This document shows, piece by piece, positions 17,118 through 27,742 of a stretch of DNA of 59,931 bases. Position numbers and translations under genes: made by a program. The stretch comes from a virus, in IMG/VR virus record IMGVR_UViG_3300036832_000301, positions 1 through 59,931 of that record. The stretch is one strand, 5' to 3'. The notes beneath the pieces were generated by a model that was not told where the DNA came from, did not search any database, and was given only the letters and a program-made list of their open reading frames with translations. Each line of letters begins with the position of its first letter. The first letter of the stretch is position 1.

Positions 17118-17583
17118 ACCCCCACCCGGCCCGCTGCCGATCATGGTGCGGCGGGTGGCTATCGCTCAGGCCGCGCTCAAGAAGTTCCACGGTGTCGCGT
17201 TCAAGTGGGGCGATGCCGACTGCGCCAAGCTGGCGAGCTTCGTGGTCAAGGAAGCCGGTCACAAAGTCAGCCTCGCCCGGTTCGGCAACTACGCCAGCGA
17301 GCGCACCGCCCGCCGCGCCCTAGAGGCTCAGGGGTTCGGTTCGATGGTCGAGGCGGTCGATGGCTTCGACGTGCTCAAGCGGATCGCCCCGCTCGCGGCG
17401 CTGCCCGGCGACCTGATCGCTTTCCCTGGTGCTGAAGGCGGCTGGGATGGGATCACCGTCGCGCTCGGCAATGGCCGGGTGCTCGGCTTCACCGAGCTCG
17501 CCGACCGGGGCGCGTGCTCGATCATTCAAGCCAGGGTGTCGCTCGCAATCGCGGCATGGAACGTGATCCCGTGGCGAAGGTAG
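17095..17583 (+). CDS. tail-tip cysteine peptidase-like protein (DUF6950 / NlpC-P60-like)
   Basis: 162 aa from ATG 17095 (AAGGA 9 nt upstream; an ATG at 17086 is too close). FKWGDADCAKLASFVVKEAG carries the putative catalytic Cys near residue 45, as in DUF6950/NlpC-P60-like tail proteins that trim peptidoglycan during entry; the GGWDGITVALGNGRVLGF segment could supply the partner residues, although no His aligns convincingly. It may be structural only. Confidence 0.75.
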   Translation: MFALPALEPPPGPLPIMVRRVAIAQAALKKFHGVAFKWGDADCAKLASFVVKEAGHKVSLARFGNYASERTARRALEAQGFGSMVEAVDGFDVLKRIAPLAALPGDLIAFPGAEGGWDGITVALGNGRVLGFTELADRGACSIIQARVSLAIAAWNVIPWRR

Positions 17584-20528
17584 CGGCGGCGGTCGGCTTC
17601 ATCGCGCTTGCCATCGTCGCCGCGCCGGTCGCCGGGGCATTGCTGGCGGGCGCGAGTCTGGGGACGGCGGCGATAGTCGGCGCGGGTGCGATCACCGGCT
17701 TCGGCGCGACGTTGGTCGGCGGGGCCGGGATCGCGGCGGCAATTTCAGCATGGGGGACCATCGCCGTTGGCGCGTCCATTGCCCTGTCGCCCTCGGCCAA
17801 GAAGGTCGGCCAGGGCGCAGCCGGGACGCAGGTCAATTTCCAGGCCGATCCAAATTCGGGCATCCCGTTCTCGCTCGGGCGCACCGGCACGGCGGGCAAG
17901 ATCATCCACGCCAACACGACCGGCCAAGCCGACAAGAACAGCCACCTTTATTATCTGATCGCGCTCTCTGGCGGGGTGATCTCTGGCGTCGAAAGCTTGT
18001 CCTGCAGCGGGCAGCTTTGCACGATGGACGGCGACGGCAACGCCAGCGGCGGCAACATCACCGGACCGTCCCCTTATGGCGGGGCGATGGACATCCGCTG
18101 GACCTACGGCTTCAAGCCCGAGCCCGCCTATATGCAGCCGCCGGGCTTCGATCCGGCGCTCGCGCCCGAGTGGACATCCGATCACCTGACCTCGGGCGTG
18201 GCCTGCGCGTGGTGGTCGCTGATCTATTCGTCGAGCGCCTTCCCGTCAGGCATCCCGTCGCCGATGTTCGTGGTGCGCGGCCCGCCGGTTTACGACCCGC
18301 GCCAGGACAGCACGGTCGGCGGCGGCTCGGGTCCGCAGCGGTGGGACGACGAGTCGACGTGGTCCTATGCCGGGTATGACAACCCGTTCCTGCAAGGGCT
18401 GACCTACTGCATCGGTCGGCGCGACAACGGCAAGCTCACCTTCGGGATCGGCGCACCGATCCAGGCGCTCGATCTCGAAGCCTTCGCCGAAGGTGCCGGG
18501 GTTTGCGAAAGCAACGCCTGGACGGTCGGCGGCGAGGTGCTGTCGACCGATACGAAGTGGGATGCGCTGGCCTCGATCCTGCAAGCGGGCGGCGGCGAAC
18601 CGATCCGGCTCGGCGGGATGATCTCTTGCGTCGTGCGCACCCCGCGCGTGGTGGTCGCCAGCCTGACCGGCCAGGACATCGTCGGCGACGCGGCGATCAC
18701 CGGCAGCAAGGGCCGCAAGGATCGCTTCAATCAGATCATCCCCAGCTATCGCAGCGAGGCGAACGGCTGGCAGATGGTGCCCGGCGGCGCGGTGACAGTC
18801 GACGAGTACGTCACGGCGGACGGCGAACTGCGCAGCAAGGGCGGCAGCTATGCGCTGGTGCAGGACGCCAAGCAGGCCGCCCAGCTTGCGGCGTATGACA
18901 TCGTCGACGCGCGTGAATTCGAGCCGGTGACCCTGCCGGTCGGCCCCAGGTTCGGCGCGCTGGTGCCTGGGGATGTGATCTCGATCACCGAACCTGAATT
19001 CGGCATGAGCGGCCAGGAGCTCATGATCGAGACCCGGCAGATCGACCCGACGACCGGGATGGTTACGCTCACCTGTCGATCCGAGACGCCGTCGAAACAC
19101 GCCTACGCGCTCGGGCAGACGCCGAACCCGCCGCCGATCCCCGGCTTGCAGCCGGTCGACCCGACCAAGGTGTTCGATCCGGACGCAGGCTCATGGACCG
19201 CCTGGGGCGGCATTCTCTCGGGCAGCGACGGGAGCCAAATCCCGGCCATCGTGGTCACCGGCCACGTCAACGATCCGAACGTCTCGAATGTGCTGGTCGA
19301 CATCCGGCTTGAGCTCGACGCCACGCCGACCTTCGGCGACTGGATGACCACCACGGCCCCGGCGAACGCCACGCGGATCGAGATCAGGGCGGTGATCCCC
19401 GGCGCGACCTACAACGTGCGGGTCCGCTACAAGACGGTGCGGCAAGTCGAGGGGATCACCGGGCTCGATCTCGGGCTGGTGACGGTGGGGACGCTGATCT
19501 CAGGCGGCGTCACCACCATCGGCGGGCAGACCCCCGAGGAACTGGTTCAGCAGCTTAACGACACCACCGCGCTCGGGCAGCAGACGTCGGATCAGGCGAA
19601 CCAGACCGCGCAAGACCTGCTGCCGGTGTCGGACAGCGCCAACTATTCGAAGACCCGGATCGACCTGATCGGCTCGCTCCTGCCGAACGGCTCGACGTTC
19701 CAGATGTCCGACACGACGTTGTTCGCCGACGCGTCGACGACCTGGGGCACCTACCGGACCAGCCTGCAAAGCCATGTCGACAACAACACCTCGGCGATCA
19801 CCACCGAGCAGACGGCGCGGGTCAACGGCGACCAAGCCAACGCGACGTCGATCACCAACCTGTCGACAACCGTCAACGGCAACACCGCCTCGATTACAAC
19901 CCTGCAAACATCGGTGAACGGGCTCAACGCGCAGTACGTGCTTTCGGTGAACGCGGGCGGTCAGGTCGCCGGAATGAAGCTGGCGGCGGGCGGCTCTGGC
20001 GGATCGAGCATGGCGTTTATCGCCAGTCAAATCGGGTTCTCGGACGGCACCTCGAATGTGTTCCCGCTGGCGGTGGTCGGCGGCAAGGTGATCGCCACCA
20101 ACTTCCAGGCCGACGACATCAAAGCCAACACGATCACCGCGAACATGATCATCGGCGGGGCGGTGACGGCGACTGGGATTACCAGCGCAGGGGCGCAATC
20201 CAATCCGGTCGGGTCGGAAGTCACCGACATGACGTTCAATTACAACAGCTATGGCGGCGACCACCTGTTCGACATCTACGGCGAGCTCGGCACGTCGACG
20301 AGCTCCGCAGCCGGGACGGTTTTCACCCTCTATTGCGACGGCGGGGCGATCACCTCGGGGGCTGTCTATTGCCCTCCCAACTGGGGCGCGAACGGCGTCA
20401 GCTTCCCATTCGCCCACCGGCCCGGCGCGGGCGGGCACTCCTATCGGCTCGCCCATACCGGCACCACCGGCAGCGGCCCATCGCAGGTCAACCGCACGAC
20501 CGTCGTGCTGACCGAGCTCAAGAAATAA
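17556..20528 (+). CDS. tail tip / host-specificity protein (J-like)
   Basis: 990 aa from ATG 17556 (GTG 17571 is also possible). A hydrophobic N-terminal 80 residues (VGFIALAIVAAPVAGALLAG) precede NSGIPFSLGRTGTAGKIIH, and the central part is like lambda gpJ / GTA gp15 central hubs. Fibronectin-like and coiled segments follow (about 590-800), and a C-terminal beta domain. It determines host binding and forms the tail tip. The start overlaps the peptidase gene. Confidence 0.8.
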   Translation: MERDPVAKVAAAVGFIALAIVAAPVAGALLAGASLGTAAIVGAGAITGFGATLVGGAGIAAAISAWGTIAVGASIALSPSAKKVGQGAAGTQVNFQADPNSGIPFSLGRTGTAGKIIHANTTGQADKNSHLYYLIALSGGVISGVESLSCSGQLCTMDGDGNASGGNITGPSPYGGAMDIRWTYGFKPEPAYMQPPGFDPALAPEWTSDHLTSGVACAWWSLIYSSSAFPSGIPSPMFVVRGPPVYDPRQDSTVGGGSGPQRWDDESTWSYAGYDNPFLQGLTYCIGRRDNGKLTFGIGAPIQALDLEAFAEGAGVCESNAWTVGGEVLSTDTKWDALASILQAGGGEPIRLGGMISCVVRTPRVVVASLTGQDIVGDAAITGSKGRKDRFNQIIPSYRSEANGWQMVPGGAVTVDEYVTADGELRSKGGSYALVQDAKQAAQLAAYDIVDAREFEPVTLPVGPRFGALVPGDVISITEPEFGMSGQELMIETRQIDPTTGMVTLTCRSETPSKHAYALGQTPNPPPIPGLQPVDPTKVFDPDAGSWTAWGGILSGSDGSQIPAIVVTGHVNDPNVSNVLVDIRLELDATPTFGDWMTTTAPANATRIEIRAVIPGATYNVRVRYKTVRQVEGITGLDLGLVTVGTLISGGVTTIGGQTPEELVQQLNDTTALGQQTSDQANQTAQDLLPVSDSANYSKTRIDLIGSLLPNGSTFQMSDTTLFADASTTWGTYRTSLQSHVDNNTSAITTEQTARVNGDQANATSITNLSTTVNGNTASITTLQTSVNGLNAQYVLSVNAGGQVAGMKLAAGGSGGSSMAFIASQIGFSDGTSNVFPLAVVGGKVIATNFQADDIKANTITANMIIGGAVTATGITSAGAQSNPVGSEVTDMTFNYNSYGGDHLFDIYGELGTSTSSAAGTVFTLYCDGGAITSGAVYCPPNWGANGVSFPFAHRPGAGGHSYRLAHTGTTGSGPSQVNRTTVVLTELKK

Positions 20529-20568
20529 GCCGAGCGCTTCAACCCGTTTAAACATCCGGAGGCCGCGC

Positions 20569-20973
20569 ATGATGCCCGGCACGTTCCCCCTCGCGATCTA
20601 TCGCGGGGACACTTCCGCATGGACGTTCGTCCTGTGGGGCGACGAGGCGAAAACCGAGCCGGTCGACCTGTCGCTCTATGCAGTGAAGGCCGAGATACGC
20701 GACCGGCCCGGCGGCTCGACCGTCGTCCCGCTCGCGCTCATCGTCACCCTGCCGAACGAGATCGACGCGAGCCTGTCGCCCGCTGCGTCTCGCGTGCTTC
20801 CGGCCAGCGGTCGGTGGGACCTGCAACTCACCGACCAGACCGGCCGGATCATGACCATTCTCGCCGGTCCCGTGAAGGTGACTGGCGACATCACCGACAG
20901 CACCGGAAGCCCGCTGGCGTCGAGCACCAGCCGCGATCAGCCGGTCGGCTTTGAGCGTGGGGTCCAGCCATGA
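20569..20973 (+). CDS. tail fibre / baseplate-associated protein
   Basis: 134 aa, CGGAGG site before a double ATG. An N-terminal [25 protein letters not shown] strand pattern and [19 protein letters not shown] resemble the small Ig-like N-terminal domains of baseplate upper proteins and fibre chaperones. Overlaps the following fibre gene by 4 bp. Role inferred from context. Confidence 0.6.
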   Translation: MMPGTFPLAIYRGDTSAWTFVLWGDEAKTEPVDLSLYAVKAEIRDRPGGSTVVPLALIVTLPNEIDASLSPAASRVLPASGRWDLQLTDQTGRIMTILAGPVKVTGDITDSTGSPLASSTSRDQPVGFERGVQP

Positions 20974-22406
20974 GCGACACCGAAGTCCTCGACATCACCG
21001 TCGCGCCTGTCGTGCTGGTCGATGTCTTCGCCACGACTGGCTTGCCCGGCCCCGCTGGGGCCACCGGGACCGCCGGAATGCAAGGCCCGCAGGGTGTGCA
21101 GGGTCTTCAGGGCGTCCCCGGCCCTCAGGGCGATCCTGGGGTCGATGGTGCGCCCGGCGGTCCGCCCGGCCCTCAGGGCGATCCCGGCCCGGTGGGGCCT
21201 GCTGGCGCGGACGGCTCAGACGGCGCGACAGGTCCGCAGGGACCACAAGGCGCGCAGGGTCCGCAGGGACCGCAAGGCGCTCCCGGCGTGGATGGAACCC
21301 CAGGCGGTCCGCCCGGCCCGACTGGCGCAACAGGTCCGCAGGGTCCAGCCGGTCCCGCCGGTCCGAATGGCGCTCAGGGTGTGCAAGGCATCCAAGGGCC
21401 GAAGGGCGATCCTGGCGCGGATGGCGCGCAGGGTCCGCAGGGTCCGCAGGGCATCCAAGGCCCGGCAGGCGTGCCGGGATCGGGGACCGGCGACATGCTC
21501 GCCGCGAACAACCTTTCGGAGCTCACCAACAAGACGACGGCGCGGGCCAACCTCGTGCTCGGCAACGTCGACAACACCAGCGACGTGAACAAGCCGGTGA
21601 GCACGGCGCAGCAGAGCGCGCTCGATGCAAAGCTCGCGAAGGTCGCGGCGGACCTGACCGGCTGGTGGGCGATTTCGAGCGTCCTCACACCGGCAGCCAT
21701 CGCCGCGAACATGAACGACTACGCGCCCGCCGGTATCCAGACCTGCAACGTCTTGCGGATCAATTCCTCTGTGGCGGTCACTGTCACCGGCCTGATCGCG
21801 CCAAGCCCGTCGAATGGCCGGGTGCTGGTGATCCAGAACGCTCAACAATATCCAATCACGCTGACGCACAACGACGCAGCCTCGGCGGCGGCGAACCGCT
21901 TCTATTTCCCAGACTTACAGCCGCACACGCTCCTGCCTGCCGACAACGCACTGTTTTTCTACGACATCGGAAGCGGCGGCTTTTGGCGGCCCCTGGTGCA
22001 GTTCCCAAGCCGCGCAGCGAGCGCCGCGACGATCATGCTTGCGACCGACGCTCAGCAACATGTCACCCCGCAAGGGCTCTGGGCGATCTCGGCGGTGGTG
22101 GCGGTGGCGTTCGCCGCGAACCAAGTGCTCGACTTCAACGCCGGGCTGAATTTCGACATCGCAGCGGCGACCGCCAACTTCACCCTGGCGATCCCGAACA
22201 ACGTCAAGGTCGGCCAGTCGGGACGCATCCGCATCCCGCAGGACGCGACCGGCGGGCGGATCATCACCTATGCGGCGGGCTGGAAAGGTCCCGGCGGCGC
22301 AGCGGCGAACGCGCTCAGCACCGCCGCGAACGCGGTCGATATCCTCTACTACTACGTGCGCGGCCTGACCGAGGTTGAATACTCGCTCGCCAAGGCGTTC
22401 GCATGA
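20970..22406 (+). CDS. collagen-like tail fibre
   Basis: 478 aa. Residues 25-170 are an almost uninterrupted Gly-X-Y run ([16 protein letters not shown] type) that should form a trimeric collagen-like shaft. It is followed by a common fibre motif [23 protein letters not shown], and a C-terminal 250-residue beta domain, probably the receptor-binding knob or attachment point. The next fibre gene overlaps by 4 bp. Confidence 0.85.
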   Translation: MSDTEVLDITVAPVVLVDVFATTGLPGPAGATGTAGMQGPQGVQGLQGVPGPQGDPGVDGAPGGPPGPQGDPGPVGPAGADGSDGATGPQGPQGAQGPQGPQGAPGVDGTPGGPPGPTGATGPQGPAGPAGPNGAQGVQGIQGPKGDPGADGAQGPQGPQGIQGPAGVPGSGTGDMLAANNLSELTNKTTARANLVLGNVDNTSDVNKPVSTAQQSALDAKLAKVAADLTGWWAISSVLTPAAIAANMNDYAPAGIQTCNVLRINSSVAVTVTGLIAPSPSNGRVLVIQNAQQYPITLTHNDAASAAANRFYFPDLQPHTLLPADNALFFYDIGSGGFWRPLVQFPSRAASAATIMLATDAQQHVTPQGLWAISAVVAVAFAANQVLDFNAGLNFDIAAATANFTLAIPNNVKVGQSGRIRIPQDATGGRIITYAAGWKGPGGAAANALSTAANAVDILYYYVRGLTEVEYSLAKAFA

Positions 22407-25400
22407 CATTCCCCTTCGTCATGCCGCCGATGGGGCGGGGCGGCGGGCCGCTGCCGGTGGCGTTTCAATATCTAGTTGTCGCTGCTGGCGGCAACGGCGG
22501 CGGCGCTGAAGGCGGCGGCGGTGGTGGCGGCGGCGTGCTCACCGGCGTTGATCCTTTCGCCGGTGGATCGTGGCCGGTCGTTGTCGGAGCCGCGCCTGCT
22601 GCGCCAGGAACCGACTTCGGGGCAAGCGGCGGCAATAGCTCCTTCAATGGTCACGTCGCCATCGGTGGCGGGGGCGGTGGCGCAAGCACCGGAATGACCC
22701 AAGCCACCGGCAATAACGGCGGCTCGGGCGGTGGGGCGGGGTATCAAACCAACAACACCAGGGCTGGCGGTTCCGGTGTCGCAGGACAAGGCTTTGGCGG
22801 CGGCGGCACAGCATCAAGTCCCTCCGCACCCGTTGGTGGTGGTGGCGGCGGCGGCGCGACCGCCGTGGGCGCGGGCGGTATTATTGGCGCGGCGGGTGCT
22901 GGCGGCGCAGGGCTCACAAGCTCGATCAGCGGCGCAGCGCTTGTCTATGGTTCTGGCGGCGGCGGCGGCGGTGCCAGTGGAAGTAGCTCCGCGACAGCCG
23001 CATCAGGCGGGCCAGGGGCCGGTGCCGGGAGCGCGACCGCAGGCGGTGGTGCCGCTGTAGCTAATCGTGGCGGCGGTGGCGGCGGCGGCGCGCTCACAAG
23101 CGGCGGCGGAAGCCAACTCGGGGGCCAGGGCGCTGGCGGCGTCGTGGTCATCAGCTACCCAGGACCAGCCATCGCCACGGGCGGCACGATCACTTCGGCT
23201 GGCGGAAACACGATCCACACCTTCACGGCCAACGGGACGTTCACCACGTCTGGCGTCAATTGGCTGATCGTCGGCGGCGGCGCGGGCGGTGGCTCATCCG
23301 GCGGGGCGGCCTGTTCTGGCGGCGGCGGCGGCGGCGGCGGTGTTATCCAAGGCAACAGCGCGACCGCTCTGCCAGATGGAAACTACCCCATAACAATAGG
23401 CGCAGGCGGGCCGGTCCCGGCTGACTTCGCGTCCGGAACACAGGGCGGCGATACGACATTCGGCAGCCTCGGCACCGCGAAGGGCGGCGGCTCGGGCGGC
23501 AGCGGCAGCGGTGGGCTTCCGGTTGCAGCAGGAGTGGGCGGCTCTGGCGGCGGCGGTTGGAGCGGCGGCAGCGCCTTTCCTCCCGCTGGCGGCGGCGGTG
23601 CTGCGACATCGGGCCAAGGCAATCCAGGCGGTGCCGGGTCGGCGGCGTCGGCGGCGGTCGCAGGCGGCGGCGGCGGTCAGGCATCTGCGGGTGTCGCTGC
23701 GGCAGGTTCGGCGGCGGGTGCTGGCGGCGCTGGGCTGGACAGCAGCATCAGCGGTGCGACCGTCAACTATGCAGCGGGCGGCGGTGGTTCGGCGCAGAGC
23801 GGCTCTACGGCTGGTGCGGCGGGTGGGGCAAGCGCCGGGGCCGGTGGAGGTAACGCGGCGGGTGCGAACGCTCCCGTCAACCAAGGTGGGGGCGGCGGGG
23901 GCGGTAGCGGCAACGGCTCAAGCACAAACCGCAAGGGCGGCTCGGGCGGATCAGGTGTCGTGGTCATCAGCTATCCGACCGGCTTTATGGTGGCGACCGG
24001 CGGAACGATCACCACCTCCGGTGGGAACACGATCCACACTTTCACGGCCAACGGGACGTTCGCGGTCGGGGTGAGTTACCTGATCGTCGCGGGTGGCGGC
24101 GGCGGCGGCAGCACGTCAGCCGCCGGTGGCGGTGGTGGTGGTGGTGTGCTCACCGGCGCGTCGCTCGCGCCAGGAACCTATCCAGTCGTCGTGGGTGCTG
24201 GCGGCAACGCGTCGGTAAACAATCCAGGGGGCAACGGCGGCAACAGCACTTTCAACAACCTCACCGCCATCGGCGGCGGGGGTGGCGATGGCAGTCCATC
24301 CACCCCAACCACCCCAGGCAAAAACGGCGGCTCGGGCGGCGGTGGCGGCGCATCCGGTACGGTTACAAGTGCGGGCGGACACGGCACATCTGGTCAGGGC
24401 TATGACGGCGCAGCGGGCACGCCTAGCGCGGCGGGTGGCGGCGGTGGTGGCGCTGGTAGCGCGGGCGCTTCGTCTAACGGCGGCGCAGGGCTCACAAGCT
24501 CGATCAGCGGCGCAGCGCTTGTCTATGGCGCTGGTGGCGCTGGTGGTGTCATCGCCGGAAATGCTCAGACTGGTGTTCGTGGCGGCGGCGGCTCTGGCGG
24601 CTATGGAGATGGCGGCGGCTCGGGCGGCGGTGGTGTCGTCATCATCGCCTACAAGACCGGCTCGATAGTCGCCTCTGGCGGGACCGTCACCACCAGCGGC
24701 GGGAGCACGATCCACACCTTCACGGCGAACGGCGTCTTCACGATCAACCCGAATATTCTGGTTGTCGGTGGCGGCGGCGCTGGCGGGTCGATGAAGTACG
24801 GCGCGAGCGGCGGCGGTGGCGCTGGTGGCGTCATAACCGGCGCGACCCCGATCCCCATCGGCAGTTACGCGGTCACGATTGGCGCGGGCGGTGTGGGTGT
24901 GAACAGCGCCACAGGCCCGAACGGCGGCGACACGTCGCTCGGCAGCCTTGCGGTCGCCAAGGGTGGTGCCGGGTCGATAGGCTCAGCATCCACCAGTTTC
25001 TCTGGTAGCGACGGCGGCGCTGCCGCTCAGGGGACCTCAGGCCAGGGGTTCGCTGGCGGGACAGGGTTCTCGACGGGCTACTGCGGCGGCGGCGGGGGTG
25101 GTGGCGCGGGCGCAGCCGGGCAAAACGCCGTCAGCCCGGCGGGCGGCGCTGGCGGTCTCGGGCTCGACAGCGCGATCAGCGGTGCGTCTGTCAACTACGC
25201 GGCTGGCGGCGGCGGCGCTGTCGGAAATACCGGGACAGTCGGGGCGGCTGGTGGATCGAGCGCGACGGCTGGGGGTAACGGGCCAGGAGCCCCGGCTGCA
25301 AACGCACCAGCCAACCGAGGCGGCGGTGGTGGCGGCTCCGGTAGTAACGGAGGAACCGACCAGAAGGGCGGCAACGGCGGCTCGGGGGTGGTGATCATCA

Positions 25401-25507
25401 CCTATGCGGCGGGCTCGATGACCTGCACCGGCGGCACGATCACCACGGTCAACGGCCAGACGATCCACACCTTCACCGCCAACGGCACATTCCAGCGAAC
25501 CGCGTAG
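22403..25507 (+). CDS. glycine-rich repetitive tail fibre / receptor-binding protein
   Basis: 1034 aa, made of four similar Gly-rich modules. Each module starts with a LIVGGGG-type strand, runs through polyglycine tracts and [11 protein letters not shown] / [10 protein letters not shown] motifs, and ends with [22 protein letters not shown]. The TIHTFTANG motif is encoded near 23209, 24028, 24707 and 25460. Such Gly-rich sandwiches are known from receptor-binding tips of other phages. The DNA repeats are long and near identical, so module gain/loss is likely. Confidence 0.8.
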   Translation: MTFPFVMPPMGRGGGPLPVAFQYLVVAAGGNGGGAEGGGGGGGGVLTGVDPFAGGSWPVVVGAAPAAPGTDFGASGGNSSFNGHVAIGGGGGGASTGMTQATGNNGGSGGGAGYQTNNTRAGGSGVAGQGFGGGGTASSPSAPVGGGGGGGATAVGAGGIIGAAGAGGAGLTSSISGAALVYGSGGGGGGASGSSSATAASGGPGAGAGSATAGGGAAVANRGGGGGGGALTSGGGSQLGGQGAGGVVVISYPGPAIATGGTITSAGGNTIHTFTANGTFTTSGVNWLIVGGGAGGGSSGGAACSGGGGGGGGVIQGNSATALPDGNYPITIGAGGPVPADFASGTQGGDTTFGSLGTAKGGGSGGSGSGGLPVAAGVGGSGGGGWSGGSAFPPAGGGGAATSGQGNPGGAGSAASAAVAGGGGGQASAGVAAAGSAAGAGGAGLDSSISGATVNYAAGGGGSAQSGSTAGAAGGASAGAGGGNAAGANAPVNQGGGGGGGSGNGSSTNRKGGSGGSGVVVISYPTGFMVATGGTITTSGGNTIHTFTANGTFAVGVSYLIVAGGGGGGSTSAAGGGGGGGVLTGASLAPGTYPVVVGAGGNASVNNPGGNGGNSTFNNLTAIGGGGGDGSPSTPTTPGKNGGSGGGGGASGTVTSAGGHGTSGQGYDGAAGTPSAAGGGGGGAGSAGASSNGGAGLTSSISGAALVYGAGGAGGVIAGNAQTGVRGGGGSGGYGDGGGSGGGGVVIIAYKTGSIVASGGTVTTSGGSTIHTFTANGVFTINPNILVVGGGGAGGSMKYGASGGGGAGGVITGATPIPIGSYAVTIGAGGVGVNSATGPNGGDTSLGSLAVAKGGAGSIGSASTSFSGSDGGAAAQGTSGQGFAGGTGFSTGYCGGGGGGGAGAAGQNAVSPAGGAGGLGLDSAISGASVNYAAGGGGAVGNTGTVGAAGGSSATAGGNGPGAPAANAPANRGGGGGGSGSNGGTDQKGGNGGSGVVIITYAAGSMTCTGGTITTVNGQTIHTFTANGTFQRTA
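22901..22950 (+). repeat. long direct repeat within fibre gene, copy 1
   Basis: This stretch, encoding [17 protein letters not shown], is nearly identical in DNA to 24480-24528. It lies within the Gly-rich fibre gene and could allow recombination that deletes or duplicates a module. Confidence 0.75.
24480..24528 (+). repeat. long direct repeat within fibre gene, copy 2
   Basis: Partner of the repeat at 22901-22950, 1.58 kb downstream in the same reading frame. Confidence 0.75.
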
Positions 25508-25547
25508 GAGCCCCGCTCGCGGCCCTCACGGCGTCTCGGCTATCACC

Positions 25548-26027
25548 CTAGCTGGGCACTGGCCCAAGGGGCGTGGGCGGGCACGCCTGCGCCTCGTTTT
25601 CGCGCGCCCGTCGCTCTTGCACCTTGCGGCCCTGATCGACGACGTCCTGCGAGATCAAACCCTCGCGCAGCATCCGCTTTCGATCTCGGCGGGGCATCGA
25701 CGCGTAGGACAGCCCGCAATCGAACCGGCGGCAGATCGCCGGTCGGTGGCTGTAGATGGTGCAGCGCCCGACGCCGTCGACCTCGCCGAGATAGATGCAA
25801 TCGCCGTTCGGTTTGTGCGCCAGCATGTAGCCGGGCGCTCCGGTGATCGGGTGCTCGACTGCGACGACCTGATAGGCGAATGGCGGATCGCCCATTTCAG
25901 GGTGCAGCATGATCGTGTCGCCCTTGCAGCAATGCGCGGGGCAGGACGCGCACTCCGGAAGCGTCGCGGCGGCGTGGCTCGGGTGCGCCAGGGCCGCGCT
26001 CGCGGTCCGGTCGATGATGGTTGTCAT
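25548..26027 (-). CDS. YkgJ-family cysteine cluster protein
   Basis: 159 aa. CASCPAHCCKGD near residue 26-37, DCIYLGEVDGVGRCTIYSHRPAICRRFDCG near 74-104: the Cys spacing of YkgJ-type zinc/iron-chelating proteins. Function in phages is unknown. It is the most distal gene of the minus-strand accessory region and converges on the fibre gene. Confidence 0.85.
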   Translation of the reverse strand: MTTIIDRTASAALAHPSHAAATLPECASCPAHCCKGDTIMLHPEMGDPPFAYQVVAVEHPITGAPGYMLAHKPNGDCIYLGEVDGVGRCTIYSHRPAICRRFDCGLSYASMPRRDRKRMLREGLISQDVVDQGRKVQERRARENEAQACPPTPLGPVPS

Positions 26028-26036
26028 GCGATCACC

Positions 26037-26654
26037 CTACGGCGGCGCGATCCCCCAGGAAAATACCGTCTCGCGCATCTGTTCGGCGAGCGGTCGCCGG
26101 TCGGGTCCGAACGTGAAGTCGGGTGCGCCGATGGTTCCGTCGTCGCCCATCAGCTTCGGGTTCTCGGCGATAGAGAAGCGCGCCCCGTTCGGCGTGAAGA
26201 CATGCGTGGTGATCGGGTTCTGGCCGATGGCGACAAGGCAATTCCAGCGCTCGGCGAGCGTCGTGAACACCGTCTGAGCCCACGGGTTGAGCCACGCCTG
26301 CGGGCGAGCCGGATCGACATGGACGGTGATCACGCCGGGCCACGCCTTCATGTTGTTCGTGGCGAGCATGAACCCGCAGTCGGCAGGGCGCAGCCAGTCG
26401 GGCAGGATCGCATCGGACATCCGCCACAGACACCAAAATTCCCGGCAGTCGCGCGGGCGGTCCGGATAGATCGAGCACGACCGGCCCGGCTCTCCGCACA
26501 GGTTGGCGCAGGGCACACCGGGTGGCTTGTCGAGCGCCTTGATCCCCGGCGCGGTGCAGCAGAGATCGCAGCCGTCGCAGCTTCGGGTGGTCGGCAACCG
26601 GCCTTCGAGCCGCGCCGCGCGCTTGGCTTTCATGCGGGCGAGCGGATCAGCCAC
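26037..26654 (-). CDS. second YkgJ-like cysteine cluster protein
   Basis: 205 aa from GTG 26654, which overlaps the upstream stop; ATG 26633 is an alternative. CDGCDLCCTAPG near residue 27, PCANLC..CSIYPDRPRDCREFWC near 48-75 give a full YkgJ-type cluster. The remainder (MLATNNMKAWPGVITVHVDP) is a conserved C-terminal domain of longer family members. Next to another YkgJ gene with which it shares only the Cys pattern. Confidence 0.82.
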   Translation of the reverse strand: MADPLARMKAKRAARLEGRLPTTRSCDGCDLCCTAPGIKALDKPPGVPCANLCGEPGRSCSIYPDRPRDCREFWCLWRMSDAILPDWLRPADCGFMLATNNMKAWPGVITVHVDPARPQAWLNPWAQTVFTTLAERWNCLVAIGQNPITTHVFTPNGARFSIAENPKLMGDDGTIGAPDFTFGPDRRPLAEQMRETVFSWGIAPP

Positions 26655-26871
26655 CCGTCGCGACCGTCTTGATGGCGACTTGCGAAACCTGCGCGTTGAG
26701 CGCCGCCGAGCGCTCAGCCCACGCCTCCTCGATCTCGGCGTCAAACCAATAGTCGGCCACGCGCACGCCGCCGACTGTCCAAAGCCAGTTGACCAGCGCA
26801 CCGCGACGCGTCTCGGAGACCGTGTTCGGCAACGGTTCGCCGTCCTGCACGACGGCCCAAGCGCGCGCCAT
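26647..26871 (-). CDS. hypothetical protein
   Basis: 74 aa (MARAWAVVQDGEPLPNTVSE). Short beta N-terminus then helices; no family recognised. Its start is coupled to the upstream stop (TGATG) and lies next to the 17-bp direct repeat at 26875-26891. Confidence 0.65.
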   Translation of the reverse strand: MARAWAVVQDGEPLPNTVSETRRGALVNWLWTVGGVRVADYWFDAEIEEAWAERSAALNAQVSQVAIKTVATGG

Positions 26872-27224
26872 CAGTTGATCGTCCGCTCAGGTGGCGCGTC
26901 GACAGAGCCGACGCCGTAGGTCTCGGCGAGCTCCTCGGTCACGGCGCGGAAGGCGGCAATCGCGGCGGTGAGCTCGGCGGCATATGCCTGTGTCAGCTTG
27001 GCGTCCTGGCGGATCGACCACGAGACCAGTTGCAGGTTCGCGACGCTGAGCGGCATCCACGCCACCGACAGGAACAGCGCGCCGCCCAGGCTCAGGTGAT
27101 GATTGGCCCAGACGTGCAGGCTGGTGAGCCACCACGCCGCGAGCCAGATGATCGTCGCGGTGACGTTGAAAGCGGCGAACCCTTTGACGATCCGCAGCCG
27201 CGTCTCGGGCGACAGCTTGCTCAA
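26871..27224 (-). CDS. two-helix membrane protein
   Basis: 117 aa from a TTG that overlaps the upstream stop. Two hydrophobic helices (about residues 15-36 and 44-66), then a charged helical tail (RQDAKLTQAYAAELTAAIAAFRAVTEELAETYG). Inner-membrane protein with a cytoplasmic coiled coil; function unknown. Ends with PERTIN exactly like the upstream gene. Confidence 0.7.
   Translation of the reverse strand: MSKLSPETRLRIVKGFAAFNVTATIIWLAAWWLTSLHVWANHHLSLGGALFLSVAWMPLSVANLQLVSWSIRQDAKLTQAYAAELTAAIAAFRAVTEELAETYGVGSVDAPPERTIN
26875..26891 (+). repeat. 17-bp direct repeat, copy 1
   Basis: TTGATCGTCCGCTCAGG here and at 27225-27241, 350 bp apart. Both copies encode the same C-terminal residues (ERTIN) on the minus strand and both hold the overlap with the next start codon. 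Confidence 0.75.
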
Positions 27225-27742
27225 TTGATCGTCCGCTCAGGCATAAGATCAGCGAGCGCGCCGCCCATGGTGGTGATGTCGTCGCCGCCGGTGATGAGCT
27301 CAAGTTTACGCACGCCGCCATTGCGGCCACGGATGATGCGTTGCAGGCGCGTGATCATCCGACCCTTTCCCTCAACGACCAGGGTGAATACCGCCTCGAC
27401 CCGGTTCGGGTCGGCGGTGATGTCGCCGTGGACATAGGCGTCGACATGCTCTGCTGCGGCTTGCTCCACTGTCATACCCTCTGGGACCGGCTTGTTGGCC
27501 GTCCACACTTCGCTCCAGATTGCGTAACGCACGGCCTTGTGGCGGATCATCGCCAAGCGCAGCGCTCCGAGTGTGAATTCGCGCTCGGTGCTCGATCCCC
27601 AGCCGCATTCAATGGCGACGGCCTCGCCGGTCTCACATTCGATCAGGCAGGTCTGTTCGACCTGACCTTTCGGGTGCCGCCGGAAGTAGGCGACATGCGT
27701 CTCGGTGATCGCGTCGGCAAGCTCGTCGGATGTTTGGCTCAT
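27221..27742 (-). CDS. hypothetical protein
   Basis: 173 aa from ATG 27742, which overlaps the upstream stop (ATGA). Mixed alpha/beta (ETGEAVAIECGWGSSTEREFTLGALRLAM), ending PERTIN. No known family recognised. Probably translated as part of the chain 28334 to 26037, all of whose genes touch or overlap. Confidence 0.7.
   Translation of the reverse strand: MSQTSDELADAITETHVAYFRRHPKGQVEQTCLIECETGEAVAIECGWGSSTEREFTLGALRLAMIRHKAVRYAIWSEVWTANKPVPEGMTVEQAAAEHVDAYVHGDITADPNRVEAVFTLVVEGKGRMITRLQRIIRGRNGGVRKLELITGGDDITTMGGALADLMPERTIN
27225..27241 (+). repeat. 17-bp direct repeat, copy 2
   Basis: Identical to 26875-26891; see that entry. Confidence 0.75.
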
